Source of the DNA: Heterohyrax brucei
Taxonomy: Eukaryota > Chordata > Mammalia > Hyracoidea > Procaviidae
Assembly (NCBI GenBank): GCA_028571685.1
Contig: CM053154.1
Location: 6,547,501 to 6,611,500, forward strand
Direction: 5' to 3'
Length of the DNA stretch: 64,000 nucleotides
The notes beneath the pieces were generated by a model. That model saw nothing but the letters and a program-made list of their open reading frames with translations, did not search any database and was not told the origin of the DNA. The position numbers and the translations under genes were made by a program. The first letter of the stretch is position 1, and each line of letters opens with the position of its first letter. Positions 10,461 through 22,749 of the stretch are shown in pieces.

Positions 10461-11720
10461 ACTATGCTGAGGGCAACCCTGGACATTTGGCTCCCGGCCC
10501 ATTGCTTGTCCCTGCTGATGGCCCCAAACAGAGATGTGACGGTGGTGGCAATGGTCCCAGTGGTGGGACCTGTCACCACTGTCACCACTGTCAAGGGTGA
10601 CTGGGACATTATCAGAGATGACCGCTGGTGGACACGTGGAGTAAAGCCAGTATTTGTTGGTTAATTGCTCTGGTGGAATCTATTAGGAGAGCAAGTCATA
10701 CTATTAATTTCTAATGGAATGTAATAAGGCGTGTCATTTGATGCAATTAAAATTTATTGTCTTGGAAAGCATTTCCAGCCAGAAATCCAGTGCTTTGCTG
10801 TGTTTCATGGCATGGGTGATACTGATGTGACTGGCTCTCTCCCTGCTGGGTGTGACACACCTGAAACAATATGGACTTCAATGCACTGCCTGTTGCCACC
10901 TTTGTTTATGGCCTAGGTCTCATGCATACCCCATTGCCAAGCCATTCAAAGAGATGGCGCCCACTCCCCGGATTTTGCTGGAGACCGTCAGAGCAGAGGC
11001 TGATGGACACACTGTACACCCTCGCTTTCCTATAGGAGGCTCGCTGTCGGTCAGTACACAGGCTTCTGGTGGCACTGATCTGAGAAGTCCCCAGTGGAGT
11101 GTAATACCACTGGGGAACAAGGTGAAGACTCCAGAGGAAGACGTACCCACCAGAGAGCCAACTGAGTGCTGTCTCTGATCCGTCACTCAAGTGCGGAATG
11201 AGGTTGACGTGACCAAGAAAGCAGTCACGTTCCAGGGAAAGTAAGAGGCGAGGCACCTTAGTAAGTGCTGTTGACATGCCGGTACATTTTACTCTGTCCT
11301 TTTCCTGTGCATGCACATTTTTCCTTTTCAGTCGCCGAGCTCCTGCTGCACTTGTATCTTCTGAGTCTCTGCCACTTAACACGGCAGTTTCCAGTTATTA
11401 ACAGTGCTTTACAGAGAAACCGTCTGCCGACTGTGAAGCAGTGATTTCTAGGACAGGCCGTAGTTTAACCCCTTCCCTGGTGGTCACTTCTGTTGTCACT
11501 AATTCTTCGCTTTGTGGAATCATCCTCATGGAAACACTGGGGGTAGAAAGCTGCTCTGTATGCTGGGCTATTGGGGGAAAAACTCATTTTGAAATAAAAC
11601 CTTGAAATCAGAGTACCAGCCTTTTTAAGGTTGTCAACACACAGACCTGACGAGGCTCCAGAGGAAGCCGAAGCTACGTCTCCCTTTCTGGGGGTTGTGA
11701 GGGCTGCCTTCACTTGCTCG
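10460..11720. other. Intronic sequence, mostly unassigned
   Basis: An AT-rich part (10670-10790) looks unlike the nearby repeats and might be a conserved element. Open frames such as 10906-11382 (-) lack any recognised domain. Confidence 0.25.
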
Positions 11721-11727
11721 GCTCCGA

Positions 11728-11975
11728 TTGTTGGTGTTGTCGTCAGGTGCTGTCGAGTCGGTTCCAACTCATAGCGACCCTGTGAACAGAAGGAAACACT
11801 GCCTCGTCTTGCACCGTGTCCGCAGTTTTCATGCTCAAGTCCATTGCTGCAGCCACTGTGCCGGTCCGTCTCGTCGGGGGTCTTCCTCTTTTTCACCGAC
11901 CCTCCACTCTACCAAGCATGATGTCTTTCTTTAGGGACTGATCTTTCCTGGCAACACGTCCAAATATGGCTGATA
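11728..11975 (-). mobile_element. RTE-type LINE 3' end, antisense
   Basis: On the plus strand it begins 'gttgtcgtcaggtgctgtcg' and 'agtcggttccaactcatagc', the reverse complement of the RTE 3' terminus. It continues through 'caagcatgatgtctttcttt' to 'ggcaacacgtccaaatatg'. It is 5'-truncated, as usual for LINEs. Confidence 0.82.
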
Positions 11976-12204
11976 TTTGTCAATTTTGAGACAAAAACTG
12001 CTGTGTGTTTGTGGGTGTGGCTGGCATTTCTGGGATCGTTGCTGAGGGACCCTGTCTTTTCATGGTTTCTTCTCCTCTTATACCACCATGACTGGCTGCG
12101 ACAAGGCCTCCACCGTGCTGTCACCTTTCCAGACCTCTGTTCACACAGGGGCCTCTCAGCTTCAGTGAAGTTGGCCTCAGGAGGGGGATACTTCCCTGCT
12201 GTGG

Positions 12205-12362
12205 GGTGATCCTGTTCATTAGAGGGGCTTAGCAGCATTCCTGGCCTCTGCCTAACAGGTATCAGGAATACCTCCTTTCCCCCAGGAGTGATAACCACCA
12301 GTGTCTCCAGAGACTGCCTGATGTGCCCTGGGGAGTGTCTCCCCTGGCCGAGCAGCACTGGT
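12205..12362 (-). repeat. MER20-like hAT relic
   Basis: 'ggcttagcagcattcctggc', 'aggagtgataaccaccagtg' and 'ctccagagactgcctgatgt' follow the reverse of MER20 in order, ending 'ccgagcagcactg'. It is non-coding and ancient. Confidence 0.6.
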
Positions 12363-13250
12363 CCACACCGTAGCCACTGTGACTATGGACGGTCCCCCGC
12401 GGTGACTCTTCCGCTTACCAGGCTCACAGAATGCAGTCCCTACAGCAGCCAGCGTGGCTTGTGCCCTGGGGCAGCCTGCAGCCCTACCTCCGCACCGCTC
12501 AGACTGCAGGAAACAAGCATTGTGACCTTGTTAGGTGATGGGATTTCTGCATCATGGGGTCGTTTTTCTCTTCCAGACTGTATGCTCCTGAAGGCAGGAT
12601 TTGGGTCTCATTTACCACACGGACCGTGCCACACCTGGCAGCCAGCCCCCAGCACAGAACAGTCACTCAGGACATGTGGGCAGGTCATCTTGATGACTCA
12701 ACAAAGCCGCTGCTTATGTCAGGGTCCCTTCATTCACAGACAGGCTGTGGCTTCCTCAGCCTCTGCCCAGTGGCCGGGCCCCAAGCCTCTCTGGCAAGGA
12801 AATGGTGGAGAGACATGAGATGCCCCTTCGGGAGGTGGGTGTAAGCAGGAAAGAGAAAATTGTAAAGTCCTCACGTGGCTTTAAACTTGAGGGGAAAGAA
12901 ACCTCTCAAAATATCACTTCCCACAGGAACTCAATGAGGATAGACAGGTATGGGCATAGAGTGAGTTTATGACCCTCAGGCAACCAATTCAGTGTTAAAA
13001 AAGAGAAAACTTATGATCAGTGTGACAGAACCACCTTGAGTGGTTTTTTTAGGGGGAGTGGGCCTTGTGTATGTAACTCTTGATAAGCCTTGATGAGACT
13101 GTGTCGTTTTCTCAATATCTTAAATACGATATTCACACCGCCCTCTAGAGTCTCTCATATCTACAAGCCTCTCTACAACTCCGTCTGGTCTCCCAGCCTG
13201 GTGACAGCACCCTCCTCTCCTCTTCACTCTTTACTGCCAGTGTCATCTCT
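12363..13250. other. Intronic sequence, nothing recognised
   Basis: It has mixed composition. The 176-codon frame at 12288-12818 overlaps the MER20-like relic and has no recognisable domain, so it is not called as a gene. Confidence 0.3.
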
Positions 13251-13254
13251 ACAA

Positions 13255-14570
13255 ACACCTGTCATGTGCGTGTATCTGTTCATGTGACCGCTTTTATTTC
13301 TGTAGGATATATTCCAAGCAGTGGGATTGCTGGATCATATGGTGTTTCTATTTCGGGCTTTGTAAGAAAGCACCAAATTGCTTTCCAAAGATGTTATACC
13401 GTTTGCATTCCCACCAGCAGTGTAGGAGAGTTCCAATGTCTCCGCAGCCTCTCTGGCATTTGTTGTTCTGTGTTTTTTGGGTTATTGCCATCCTCACTAG
13501 GGTGAGATGATAGATATCTCATTGTAGTTTTGATACGGATTTCTCTGATGGCTAATGATCGTGAGCATTTCCTCATGTGTCTTTTGGCTGCCTGGATGTC
13601 TTCTTTGGTGAAGAGTCTGTCCATCTCCTTTGCCCATCGTTCCGTTTGGTTATTTGTCTTTTTCTTGTGGATATCTTGCAGTACCTCATAGGTTATGGAA
13701 TTAGATATGGATCAGATATGTAGCTGCCAAATATTTTTCTCCATTCTGTAGCCAGTCTTTTAACTCTCTTGATAAAGTCTTTGGATGAGCTTAAGTGTTT
13801 GAGTTTTAGTAGTTCCCATTTATCTATTTTCTCTTCTGTTGTTTGTGCACTGCTGGTCAGATTTTGTAGTCTGTCTAAGCTGTGCACTAGAGCTTCTGTC
13901 GTTGTCCCTATTTTTTTCTTGTGTGATCTTTATTGTTTTAGGTTTGATATTTAGGTCTTTGATCCATTTTGAGTTGGTTACTGTGTAAAGTGTGAGATAC
14001 AGCTCTTGTTTCAGTGTTTTGCAGATGGATATCCAATTTTGCCAGCACCATTTGTTAAAGAGACTGTTTTTACCCCAAGTTACAACCTTTGGGCCTTTGT
14101 CAACTATCGACTGTTAATAGCAGGATGATATTTCTGGAGTCTGGATTCTGTTACCTTGGTCTATATGTCTGTTTTTGTACTAGTACCAGGCTGTTTTGAC
14201 TACCATGGCAGTGTGATAGGTTCTAAGGTGGGCTTGTCTGAGGCCTCCCGCTGCATTCCTCTTCTTCAGTAGTGTTCTACTTGTCCGGGGCTTCTTCCCT
14301 TTCCAAATAAAGTCGGTGATTTGTTTCTCCATCTCATTAAAAAATGATATTGGAATTTGCATTGGGATTGCGTCGTGCATGTCGATTAGCTTGCGTAGAA
14401 TAGGCACTGTCGCGATGTTAAGTCTTCCTTTCCGGGAGCAAGGTGGGTTTCTGCACTTAATGTGAATCTCTTTTGGTTTCTTGCCGTAATGCTTTGTAAT
14501 TTTCTCTGATTTAGGTCCCTTACGTCTCTGATTAGTGAGCAGCTCTTTAGTTTTCATTTCAAGCACTGGA
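13255..14570 (-). mobile_element. L1 fragment, 3' part of ORF2, antisense
   Basis: Minus-strand frames encode the L1 ORF2 C-terminal region. The plus-strand landmarks are 'tattccaagcagtgggattg' near 13311, 'catttcctcatgtgtctttt' near 13566 and 'gcagatggatatccaatttt' near 14021. The frame at 14180-14566 reads [20 protein letters not shown], the same motif as in the full-length copy at 37100. Stops and frameshifts break it throughout, and the reverse-transcriptase core is missing. It is more diverged than the full-length L1. Confidence 0.85.
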
Positions 14571-14574
14571 ACTC

Positions 14575-15285
14575 TGTAACTGCTAGTGGTTTTCTTTCTA
14601 CGTTGAGAAAACTAAGAGCCAACTTGAGCTCCATCTGTGGCCAGTACCAGGATCTTATGGAGACTTTTGGTTTGCAAAATTCACTCCTGATTTTGTTTTG
14701 TATTACCCATGTTATAAACATATAAATTAGCTAGGCAAGCAGTGCGTGGTTTCGCCTATAATCTGCTTACTCCCCAGGCAGAAGCTTAGGTGAAAAGGCC
14801 CAGACTTTGAGGAAAAAGTGGGATCAAGTTGATGATGGATGGCTCTGTTGATCACAGAGGATAGAGGCTTTCCATTTTTTGGCGCATAGATGGCCCATAT
14901 TTAAGTGTTTTCTGCTAGATGGCCTGTTTAATAGCAAACAAATGACTTTGTTCTCCATAGATATTGCTTGAAGACTGAATGATCCCTTGCAGTTCAGAAG
15001 TTAACATCCGGAAGAGCTGTGACAAGTAGGACATGGGTCCACAGCCACTGGAGTTAGGGAGGGTGGTCCACAATGCACGTTGAAGGTCAAAGTGTCAAGA
15101 TGTAGGAGGATGCCTTACCTGGGTGTCAGGGAGAGTCTGTGCTGATGTAACCTGTGATGAAGCCCGTCCCAGTCCCTTAACCCCAAAGCCTACTGTGGTT
15201 GTTGGTCTACTGCTGGCCCCATGCTTTCTCCCAGTCCCAGGATGGTTCTTGACAGTCTGCTTTAAAAATGGTTTAAATATAATAA
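14575..15285. other. Intronic sequence, nothing recognised
   Basis: No repeat family, frame or RNA gene could be supported here. Confidence 0.3.
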
Positions 15286-15699
15286 GTGTCTTCTTCAATT
15301 CCTTTGCTTTTCTAACATTTTTTAATTCTTATTGAGAAAGTAAAACATATGCATTATGAAAATTAAAATATAGATAAACAAAAAAGAGGGGATTAAAAGT
15401 CAACCATCATCCCACTACCTGGGGATAACATCACTATTGGTGCTTTAGTGGGCCCTCTTAGATAGATTGCTTGGATTCTCCTGTAAATACTCATACTCCT
15501 TATCTTCCCCTCCCCTCCTCTTCACTCCCCTGCCCACCCTTTCCCTCCACGCCTTTACTTTCCTCCTTAACAAAAAGGGGATCACGCAAAACATTCTAGA
15601 AGGCTTCTTTCTCTTGACACTGGACTGTCATCTTTCTTTCAAGTCTGTACAGCCCTCTCTCAATCATTTAATGATTTCCTTTATATGGATTTGCTATCC

Positions 15700-15862
15700 C
15701 AAACCAAACCAAACCTGCTACCCTCAAGTTGATTCCAACTCACAATGACTCTGGGGAACAGCAGTTTCCTCATAGGGTTTCCAAGGAACAGCTGCTAAGA
15801 TTCAAACTGCTTACCTTTCTGTTAGCAGCTGAACTCTTAACCACTGTGCTGACGGGGCTGCA
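15700..15862 (-). mobile_element. SINE, antisense
   Basis: It begins with A-rich 'aaaccaaaccaaacctgct' and 'tcaagttgattccaactcac'. It ends in the head region 'cttaaccactgtgctgacgg'. Confidence 0.85.
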
Positions 15863-15880
15863 GGTTTACTATAAGCTGTA

Positions 15881-16030
15881 GGAAACCCTGGTTGCATAGT
15901 GGTTAAGTGCTACGTCTGCTAGCTGAAAGGTCAGCAGTTCAAATCCATCAGGTGCTCTTTGGAAACTCTGAAGCAGTTCTACTGTCTGTAGGGTCACTAT
16001 GAGTCAGAGTTGACTCAACGGCACTGGGTT
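15881..16030 (+). mobile_element. SINE, short form, first of a direct pair
   Basis: It runs from 'ggaaaccctggttgcatagt' through B box 'agcagttcaaatccatcag' to 'agagttgactcaacggcact'. Only 6 bp separate it from the next copy in the same orientation. Confidence 0.9.
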
Positions 16031-16036
16031 GGGATA

Positions 16037-16190
16037 GGAAACCCTGGTCACATAGTGGTTAAGTGCTATGTCTGCTAGCCAAAAGGTTAGCCATTCCAGT
16101 CTGCCAGGTGCTCCTTAGAAACTCTATGGGATAGTTCTGTTCTGACCTCTAGGGTCGCTATATGTTGGAGTAGACTTGATGGCAGTGGGG
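16037..16190 (+). mobile_element. SINE, short form, second of a direct pair
   Basis: It runs from 'ggaaaccctggtcacatagt' through 'attccagtctgccaggtgct' to 'gtagacttgatggcagtggg'. It is closely similar to its left neighbour, with independent changes. Confidence 0.88.
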
Positions 16191-16794
16191 CATATCTATA
16201 AAACAACCCAAAAACAAACAAACAAAAATCCCAAAAAACCCTTGTTGTTAAATATTTAGATCATTTCTATTTTTCCATTTTTATGGTCATGTGTTGATAA
16301 ATGTCCTTGTGAAACAGTATTTTGGGCATATCACATGTTTCCCTTAAACCAGATCCTAGAGTTTCTAGATCAAAAGAGAAGCACAATTTTCAGGCTTTTT
16401 AATACGGATTTCCAAATTACACTCTGTAACAGTCGTATCAAGCTGTGTTCTCCATATGTCAGCACTAGTTTCCCTGAAGATGCTTAAGGATAGGCCATCA
16501 TAATTATACAGATTTTCACACCTGTTTGACAGAGTGAGAACTAGGTTGATATATATACACATATATATTTAAATACGTATATTTTTATCACATGCATGTT
16601 TTATTATAAAATTACAAATATGTTGTGCTATGTCAGTTTGTCTGTCTTGGTAGAGAGCTTGTTACATGCCTGTTTCCCTCCCTCTGTGAAGTGCCTGATG
16701 GTACCCTGGCTCATGTTTCTTTAGGTGAAGTTGTCTTCTTTTTCTTGTGATATTTTATTCATATTACTGTTTTTTCCTTTGTATTTTACTTTTT

Positions 16795-17350
16795 AATGTT
16801 GTTTATGGGAATTTTAGAACTCTGTTTTTAAATAGTTATAGACATACAGAAGAATTTCCAAAAAAATAGTACAGAGAGTTTAGCCTTCACCAGGCCACCT
16901 CTGATGTTAACATCTTATATACCCAGAGTAAATTTAGTTCCCAGCTTTAACTCTGGATGTTTTGGGGCAGATATTCCTTGGTTATGGAGACTGGTGCTGT
17001 GCGGTATAAGATGTTAGCTGCATCCCTGGTCCCTGCCTACTAGATGTTAGTAGCCCCTTCTGCCCTCTGATCGTGACAACCAAAAGTCTCCCGACATGGT
17101 CAAATGTCCCCTGGGGAGTAGAATCACCCCAGCTGAGAATCACTGCTCTAGACTAAGAAACTAATCTTGGTACAATACTATTACTAAATTCCAGGCTTTC
17201 TTCAGAGTTTACTGGTTTTTCCACCAACACCCTTTTTCGGCTGTCAGACCCAATCCAGGATACTGGTTGCATTTAGTCATCATGTCTGTTTGTGGTAACT
17301 TTTAACCTGCAGATGTTTTTATTATCTTAATCTTTTTTTCCTTTGTGCTC
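16795..17350. repeat. Old LINE fragment split by a MER20-like insertion
   Basis: 'acatacagaagaatttcca', 'atagtacagagagtttagcc' and 'gatgttaacatcttatat' (left) continue as 'cttggtacaatactattact' and 'actggtttttccaccaacac' (right). This is a widespread mammalian L1-type tail, with the insertion occupying about 16955-17153. Confidence 0.5.
16955..17153 (-). repeat. MER20-like hAT relic inside an older LINE
   Basis: 'agatgttagctgcatccctg', 'ctgatcgtgacaaccaaaag' and 'caaatgtcccctggggagta' lead to 'gctgagaatcactgctctag'. This is the reverse of the MER20 order, more complete than the copy at 12205. Confidence 0.65.
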
Positions 17351-17556
17351 TCATTGGTGGGCTTGGAGAGCTTTCCTCAGCTTACGTCCACCTCTGGCAT
17401 TTTTCCTGACATCTAAGTCTATAATCCCTCTGGCTATCTTTCTGTATGTGCTGTAAGTTTGGGATCTATTTTTCCTAATGATTTGCCAATTTGTCTACAG
17501 CTCTTTGATGAGATAAACCATCATGTCTCTGCTGGTTGGAAATGCCAGCCATATGT

Positions 17557-17578
17557 AATTTTTTTTTTTTTTTTTTTT
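17557..17578 (+). repeat. Poly-T run (about 20)
   Basis: A homopolymer run with no adjacent SINE body in the right orientation. It is probably a microsatellite. Confidence 0.8.
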
Positions 17579-17752
17579 AATGCAAGGATTTCCCTGATTC
17601 GGTGGCCAGAAATCGGTAGTGGCTCTTCAGGCAGCTACTTTGGTCTCCAGTCTTCTTCTTGACCTATGAAGAGTTCCCCTGCTTTCTTGCAGTCTCAGTG
17701 ATATATTTGAAATAAGTGTGTATGCTTATTTCCAAGGTTTTTAATTGCTCTT

Positions 17753-17914
17753 ACCCCCAAAAAACCTGCTGCCTATGAGCCAGTTCCAACTCAGAGTAAC
17801 GTTATAGAGAATAGAACTGCCTGCGGAGTTTCCGGGGAGCACCTGGCAGGTGGGAACTGCCCAGCTCTGGGTTAGCAGCCATAGTACTTAAACCACGACG
17901 ACACAAGGGTTTCC
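17753..17914 (-). mobile_element. SINE, antisense, with target-site duplication
   Basis: The body runs from 'cccccaaaaaacctgctgcc' to 'acgacgacacaagggtttcc'. It is flanked by ttaattgctctt (17741-17752) and ttaattgctttac (17915-17927), a convincing duplication of the target. Confidence 0.88.
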
Positions 17915-18818
17915 TTAATTGCTTTACATGAGAAGTTTTGGGGTCTCCAATCTATCATACTGCAGGAAATGAAAGATCTCAGGCAGTTCTTTTGTCCAGT
18001 AGAATTTTGCTGAGTTGGCCATCCATATTAAAAAAAAAGGTTAAGATTTTCACTGGGTTTTTAAAATTAAATGTGTGAACTAGGTTGAATTGCCATTACG
18101 ATATTAATTTCTCTGTTCATGTACATGGTATGCGTCTTCATTTATACAAGTAGACTGAAATGATGTATATACTTTTAAGTTTTTTTTTTACCAAATTTAA
18201 TAGGGTTTTTCAAGTATCATTACAGTTTTAATCAAGCTGTGAATCAGAGTGAGCTATTTCTCACATTATTAAAAGATGTCTACAAACATCAAATAACTTC
18301 CTAACATTCAGATTACCTGGCAATGTTAGTCACTTAGCTTGATTCCTAACTTTTCACCGTTATGGATAATACTAAGTGTCTTGATGTGTCAAACTTTGAC
18401 CACCCTTTAGATTAAATTCTTAAGCAGTGTCTGGGTAAATGATTTGAATATTTTTAGGGCTTTTGAATCTTTACTATCAATTGTTTTGCAAAAACGTTGT
18501 GGCAGTTTGCACTGCCATGAGCAGTGAGGGAAGGCTTCTGAGTCCCTAGATTCTCTCTGGACTTGAGTGTATATTTTTTACACTTTGTGAATTTGTTAAG
18601 TGAAGAATAGTATTTTTGTTGACTTCGGTAAGGCAGAATTTTTAAAAATGTTGACTGGACATGTAAATTCTCATTTGGGGAATTGTCTTACATTCTTTCA
18701 CTTCCTCAGCTCTCTGGGTGTTAGGGTTTTTCCTGGGAGCCTCTGTGTCTTGCCTCTTTCATATTGCTAGGGGCCACAGTGTTCGTCTGCATCATTTGAG
18801 CTAGTGTGTACACTTCGT
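17915..18818. other. AT-rich intronic sequence, possibly LINE-derived
   Basis: Phrases such as 'ttatggataatactaagtgt' and 'tttgcaaaaacgttgtggca' resemble old LINE 3' tails, but the family cannot be fixed. Confidence 0.3.
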
Positions 18819-19003
18819 CCGTTGCTGTTGAATTGATTCCCAGTTGTAGCAACCTGATAGGACAGAGTAGAACTGCCCCGTAGGATTCCGAAGGCTATAC
18901 GTCTTTACGGAAGCTGACTGCCACATCTTTCTCCAGTACAGTGGCTCATGGCTCCAAACCACCAACCTGTCAGCAGCTGAGCCCTTTAATCACTGTGTCT
19001 CCA
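18819..19003 (-). mobile_element. SINE, long variant, antisense
   Basis: It contains the long-form internal segment 'acgtctttacggaagctgac' and 'tgccacatctttctcc'. The head is 'gccctttaatcactgtgtct'. Confidence 0.78.
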
Positions 19004-19029
19004 GAGGTGATGTGTATACACCGACACAC

Positions 19030-19171
19030 ACACAGAGTTGAGTTGATTCTGACTCACAGCAACCCCAAAGGGCAGAGTAGAGGTGCCCCATAGAATTTCC
19101 AAGGTGCAGCTGGTGGATTCAAACTGTTGAGCTTTTGATTAGCAGCTCGGCTCCTAACCACCGTGTCAGCC
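19030..19171 (-). mobile_element. SINE, short form, antisense
   Basis: It runs from 'cacagagttgagttgattct' to 'ggctcctaaccaccgtgtca'. It lies 27 bp after a long-variant copy in the same orientation. Confidence 0.85.
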
Positions 19172-19359
19172 TATAAGAACCTCTAAATCGTTTGACTTTC
19201 TGTTCTGCCTTTCCACTATTGTGTTCTGACTTCTTTGTCTTTAGAGTATTGGGGTAACTGTGACACCATAAGGTAATGACGAGCCTAGTGGAAACTGACA
19301 GGTGTATCAAGAGATTTGAAGTGCAAGACTGATAACACATTGTAAGGTTTTATTGGATA

Positions 19360-19790
19360 TGGAATATACATAAACTACTGTCCTCAGTGCTACTGGGGAC
19401 CCAGTGAAGAGAATGACAGTCTCTGTCCCAAGGTGCTCATGGTCCACTGCGAGGGAGAAAGGCATGCAATGCAAAAAGAGTCCAGGTCAGGCCTAGAGAC
19501 CTAGCCCTGTGTTGGGACTGCAGAGAAAGGGATGAGTGATGTGCCGTAGGAGAACTGGCAGAGGTTCAAGGAGAAGATGGCCTTCAGGCTGGGCCTCACG
19601 TGATGATTCCGGCTGGAGTGGGAGAAGGATATCCGTGTGGTGGGAGCAGACCTTGGAGATGGCAAATAGAAGATGTGCTTCGATTACTGGGCCTTGAAAG
19701 GTTGCAAACAGGATACGATGATGGAAAAGAAGTTTAGGGCCGGATGTCAAGGTGATCTGTATTCAAGATTTCTAGCTTCACTGTTGGGTG
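19360..19790 (+). repeat. Ancient modular repeat, copy 1
   Basis: The words 'ctactggggacccagtgaag', 'aaggtgctcatggtccactg' and 'ccttcaggctgggcctcacg' recur, in the same order, in 21945-22740, 44180-45440 and 49180-49900. The family name is not recalled with certainty. It is non-coding and heavily diverged. Confidence 0.4.
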
Positions 19791-19794
19791 CTGG

Positions 19795-21615
19795 GAAGCT
19801 CTCCAGGACTGTAAGAAGTGACCACACTTGTGTTTAATCTCTATGAGATCCACATTTGTAGAGTTAAAGCTAGTCTTATTCTTAATATCATTCCAAGTTT
19901 CTTGAGATTTCTGTATAAAATTACATCCTGTGATCTCAAATCACAAATCAAAAGCATGCGTGCATGTGCCGACAGATTTGAGTAGGCTGAAACATCACTG
20001 ATCATCTCAAGGCTTGCCAGTGAGCCTCTGCTTTCCTTGGAGCATCGATGGAGTCAACACATGAGACACTGAATCTAGGATTAGGAGATAAAGGACTGGA
20101 AGAGGAATTTTAACATGATGTAATTGGATGGGAGTCATTAATTACATTATGAAACTGAAAGCACAAAACCCCACGCCTCGGCAGCTGAGTTGAATTAGTT
20201 CCTCAACCAAAAGAAATCAGAGTCCAAGCTGAAAGACCTGCAAAGCCTGGAATGCTAAGCAAGGACATCATATTTCACTTTCTCTCCACTTGCTTGGTGT
20301 GAAACTGTCTGCCTGTGACACCAGGCACCTCCCAGCTACTCTTGCCTTGTCCAGAACCTGCTGGTCACATGCCTGTCACCATGGTAAATGGTCTCACTTT
20401 TGTCTTTAAAAAAATTAATAGCGGTTTTCAAGATATAATTCCTACACCATAACTGCCTTGCATTGTGTCGCATTCATCTGGTGGTGTCTTCCATGAGGGT
20501 AATTATATTTAAAAAACAAAATCACATTGAACTTCTGAATGTTGCATATTATTCAGCAAGAGTGGCAACTTCAAATCCAAGATCCCTAAAACCTAAAACA
20601 TATTCCTTAACTCTTTTTCTAGAGAAATTTTCATCTTGGATTTTTTTCTTTTTCTCTGCAAGGAGTTCTTAGAACCTCCACTGCTTTCCAATCTCAGACG
20701 AAGTCTGATCATCTCATTTCCCCTAATAACACACCAGGGGCTGCTGTCTGGTTTGCATGGCCTGTAAAGCCGACCTGCTGCTTCCCTCCTGGAAATTGCC
20801 CTCACATGGCTGGGCTGGTGGTCGTGTCAGAAATGAAAAATGTGCAATTTCAAATGGACGGAGAAGCTGTAGAGGCAACTACCAGCTATTAGGATGTAAG
20901 TGATCTCAGGCAAAGTGTAATTGAGCTCTTTGCTTCTCTGCCCTTCCTTTCCTTCCCTCCTGGCTTTTGTCTAATTTTCTATCCATCTCTGCCTCTGCTA
21001 AGACAGCGTGCAGAGAGGAAAAAGTGAAATTGGAATTGGTCAACTTTATTACTTAGTGTCTGGAAGTTTTGTAGTGGAAAAGGATATGAAGCGATGTCCG
21101 TGGTCCAATTGTTACTGTGAACTCTGTGCGTTTATAATCTTGCTGTGGTCCAGACCCCTTTGGGTTGGCCCCCAGCCCCCGCGTTCCCCACTCACCTCTC
21201 TCAGCCAAAGGGATTAGCAGCACCTGCCAGCACAGCGGCCCAGTTAAGGCACACAGGCTTCTGCCCCCTTCCTGGACACAGAGCGAGTGATTCTGGAAAA
21301 GTGAAGGACCAGAGAGTTCAAAACTGGCTCTGCCATTTGAGAGGTAGACCTAGGCTCAAAACTAGGTTTTTCTTTCCTTGTGACCATTGAAGATGAGGCA
21401 GCCCAGATTCTTATAAAACCGTGCTTTTCTCATTGCACAGGTGAGAACAACCTCATCCCAGATACGAGGAATTTACCCTCTGTTGCAAATTTGCCAACCT
21501 GCCCCCCCCCCCATGGCGGCAGTTCCCCATCTGCTTCTCACCATCACATCCTCAGCTCATAACAGAGCGCCTGACTCTAGGAGATGCTGAAAAATAGTTT
21601 TGAGTTATTGAATTA
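19795..21615. other. Intronic sequence without recognised repeats
   Basis: Mixed sequence. 'gatgtaattggatgggagtc' and 'attaattacattatg' near 20117-20150 could be a regulatory or conserved AT-rich island, untested. Confidence 0.25.
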
Positions 21616-21620
21616 GTGTT

Positions 21621-21783
21621 GACCCCTAATCAAGCCCACTGGCATCGAGTTGACTACAACTCATAGTGGCGTATAGACAGTGTAGAACTGCCCCATGGTT
21701 TCCAAGGAGTTCCTGGAGGGTTTGAACTGCCGACCTTTTGGTTAGGAGCTGTATCACTTAACCACTATGCCACAAGAGTTTCT
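21621..21783 (-). mobile_element. SINE, antisense
   Basis: It runs from 'gacccctaatcaagcccact' through 'tagaactgccccatggtttc' to 'cttaaccactatgccacaag'. Confidence 0.87.
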
Positions 21784-21944
21784 GTTTACACCTAAGAGAG
21801 GGTCAGAATCCCTCTGCCAATGCTTTTGGAGGGGGATTCTTTATTACTGATTTCTATTATCTGGTAGACAAGTGAATCTTCAGGATTTTACTTCTCATGG
21901 GCTAAGAGCCCTCAGGTAGATGAGGCTGTCAGTCACTTGGCCAG

Positions 21945-22740
21945 TATTTAGAGAGTGCCAGGCATCATCCAGGTGTTCAGAAGACTGCAGAGAGTAGAAC
22001 AAGGTCCACACCCTCATAGAGCTTGCTTGCTAGTGGATATAGAAGGAGAAGTCGTCGATGTGTCATGAGACGTTTCAGGCAGTGATGAGCATTTTGCAGC
22101 CTGCTGGAATCTGGTGGTGTGGCTGAGATGACTCCTTGTCGGCTTCTCTGGACGTGGTGGTCTCGGAAGGCATCTCTAGTAAGGCGAAGTTGAATCTGCT
22201 ATCTGCATGGTAAGAAAGAGCCTACTGTGTGAAGATGGAGAAGACGACCGTTTTTAGACAGAAGGAACAGCTGAAAAAGAGTCCCTGATATAACACAAGA
22301 ACATAGTTGGCAGATTCAAGGGACAAGGCCAAGTCTAGCAGGCAGGAAGAGCAGAAGAGACAAAGGAAGGACCATTTGAGCTCAGAGAGGTAGGCAAGGG
22401 CCAGATCACATCAGGAGAAGTTTGCAGTGTCTCTAAGTGAGGAGGAAAGTAATCAGAGGATTTCAAGCAGAGGATTTCCAGGATATGACCTACATTTTCT
22501 TAAGATCTCAGTAGAGTCAAGAAAGTGGACAAAGCAGTAAAGTCACTGGGATGAAAGGAAACAGATGCTTGGCCTTGAATGGTATGTGTGGAGAAGGGTA
22601 ATCGTGGATAGGTTCCACGTATGCTATCTCTGGGTCGTGTTAACAGGGCTTGCTAATAGATTCCATGTGGAGAGAAAGGAAGGATGAAATCAAGGCAACT
22701 CCTAGATTTGTGAGAAGTAACTCATTGGACTTAGGGACAT
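21945..22740 (+). repeat. Ancient modular repeat, copy 2
   Basis: It opens 'gagagtgccaggcatcatcc' and 'ctcatagagcttgcttgcta'. Later parts are 'gccagatcacatcaggagaa' and 'gatgaaatcaaggcaactcc'. It is colinear with the copy at 44180-45440. Confidence 0.4.
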
Positions 22741-22749
22741 GATGGTTAT

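Larger units (their letters stand above)
15286..16560. repeat. Old LINE-type 3' region interrupted by three SINEs
   Basis: The left part (15286-15699: 'gaaaattaaaatatagataa', 'catcatcccactacctgggg') and the right part (16245-16560: 'catttctatttttccatttt', 'tgataaatgtccttgtgaaa') read as one old AT-rich LINE tail. It is split by SINEs at 15700, 15881 and 16037. The family is uncertain (L1/HAL1-like). Confidence 0.45.
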
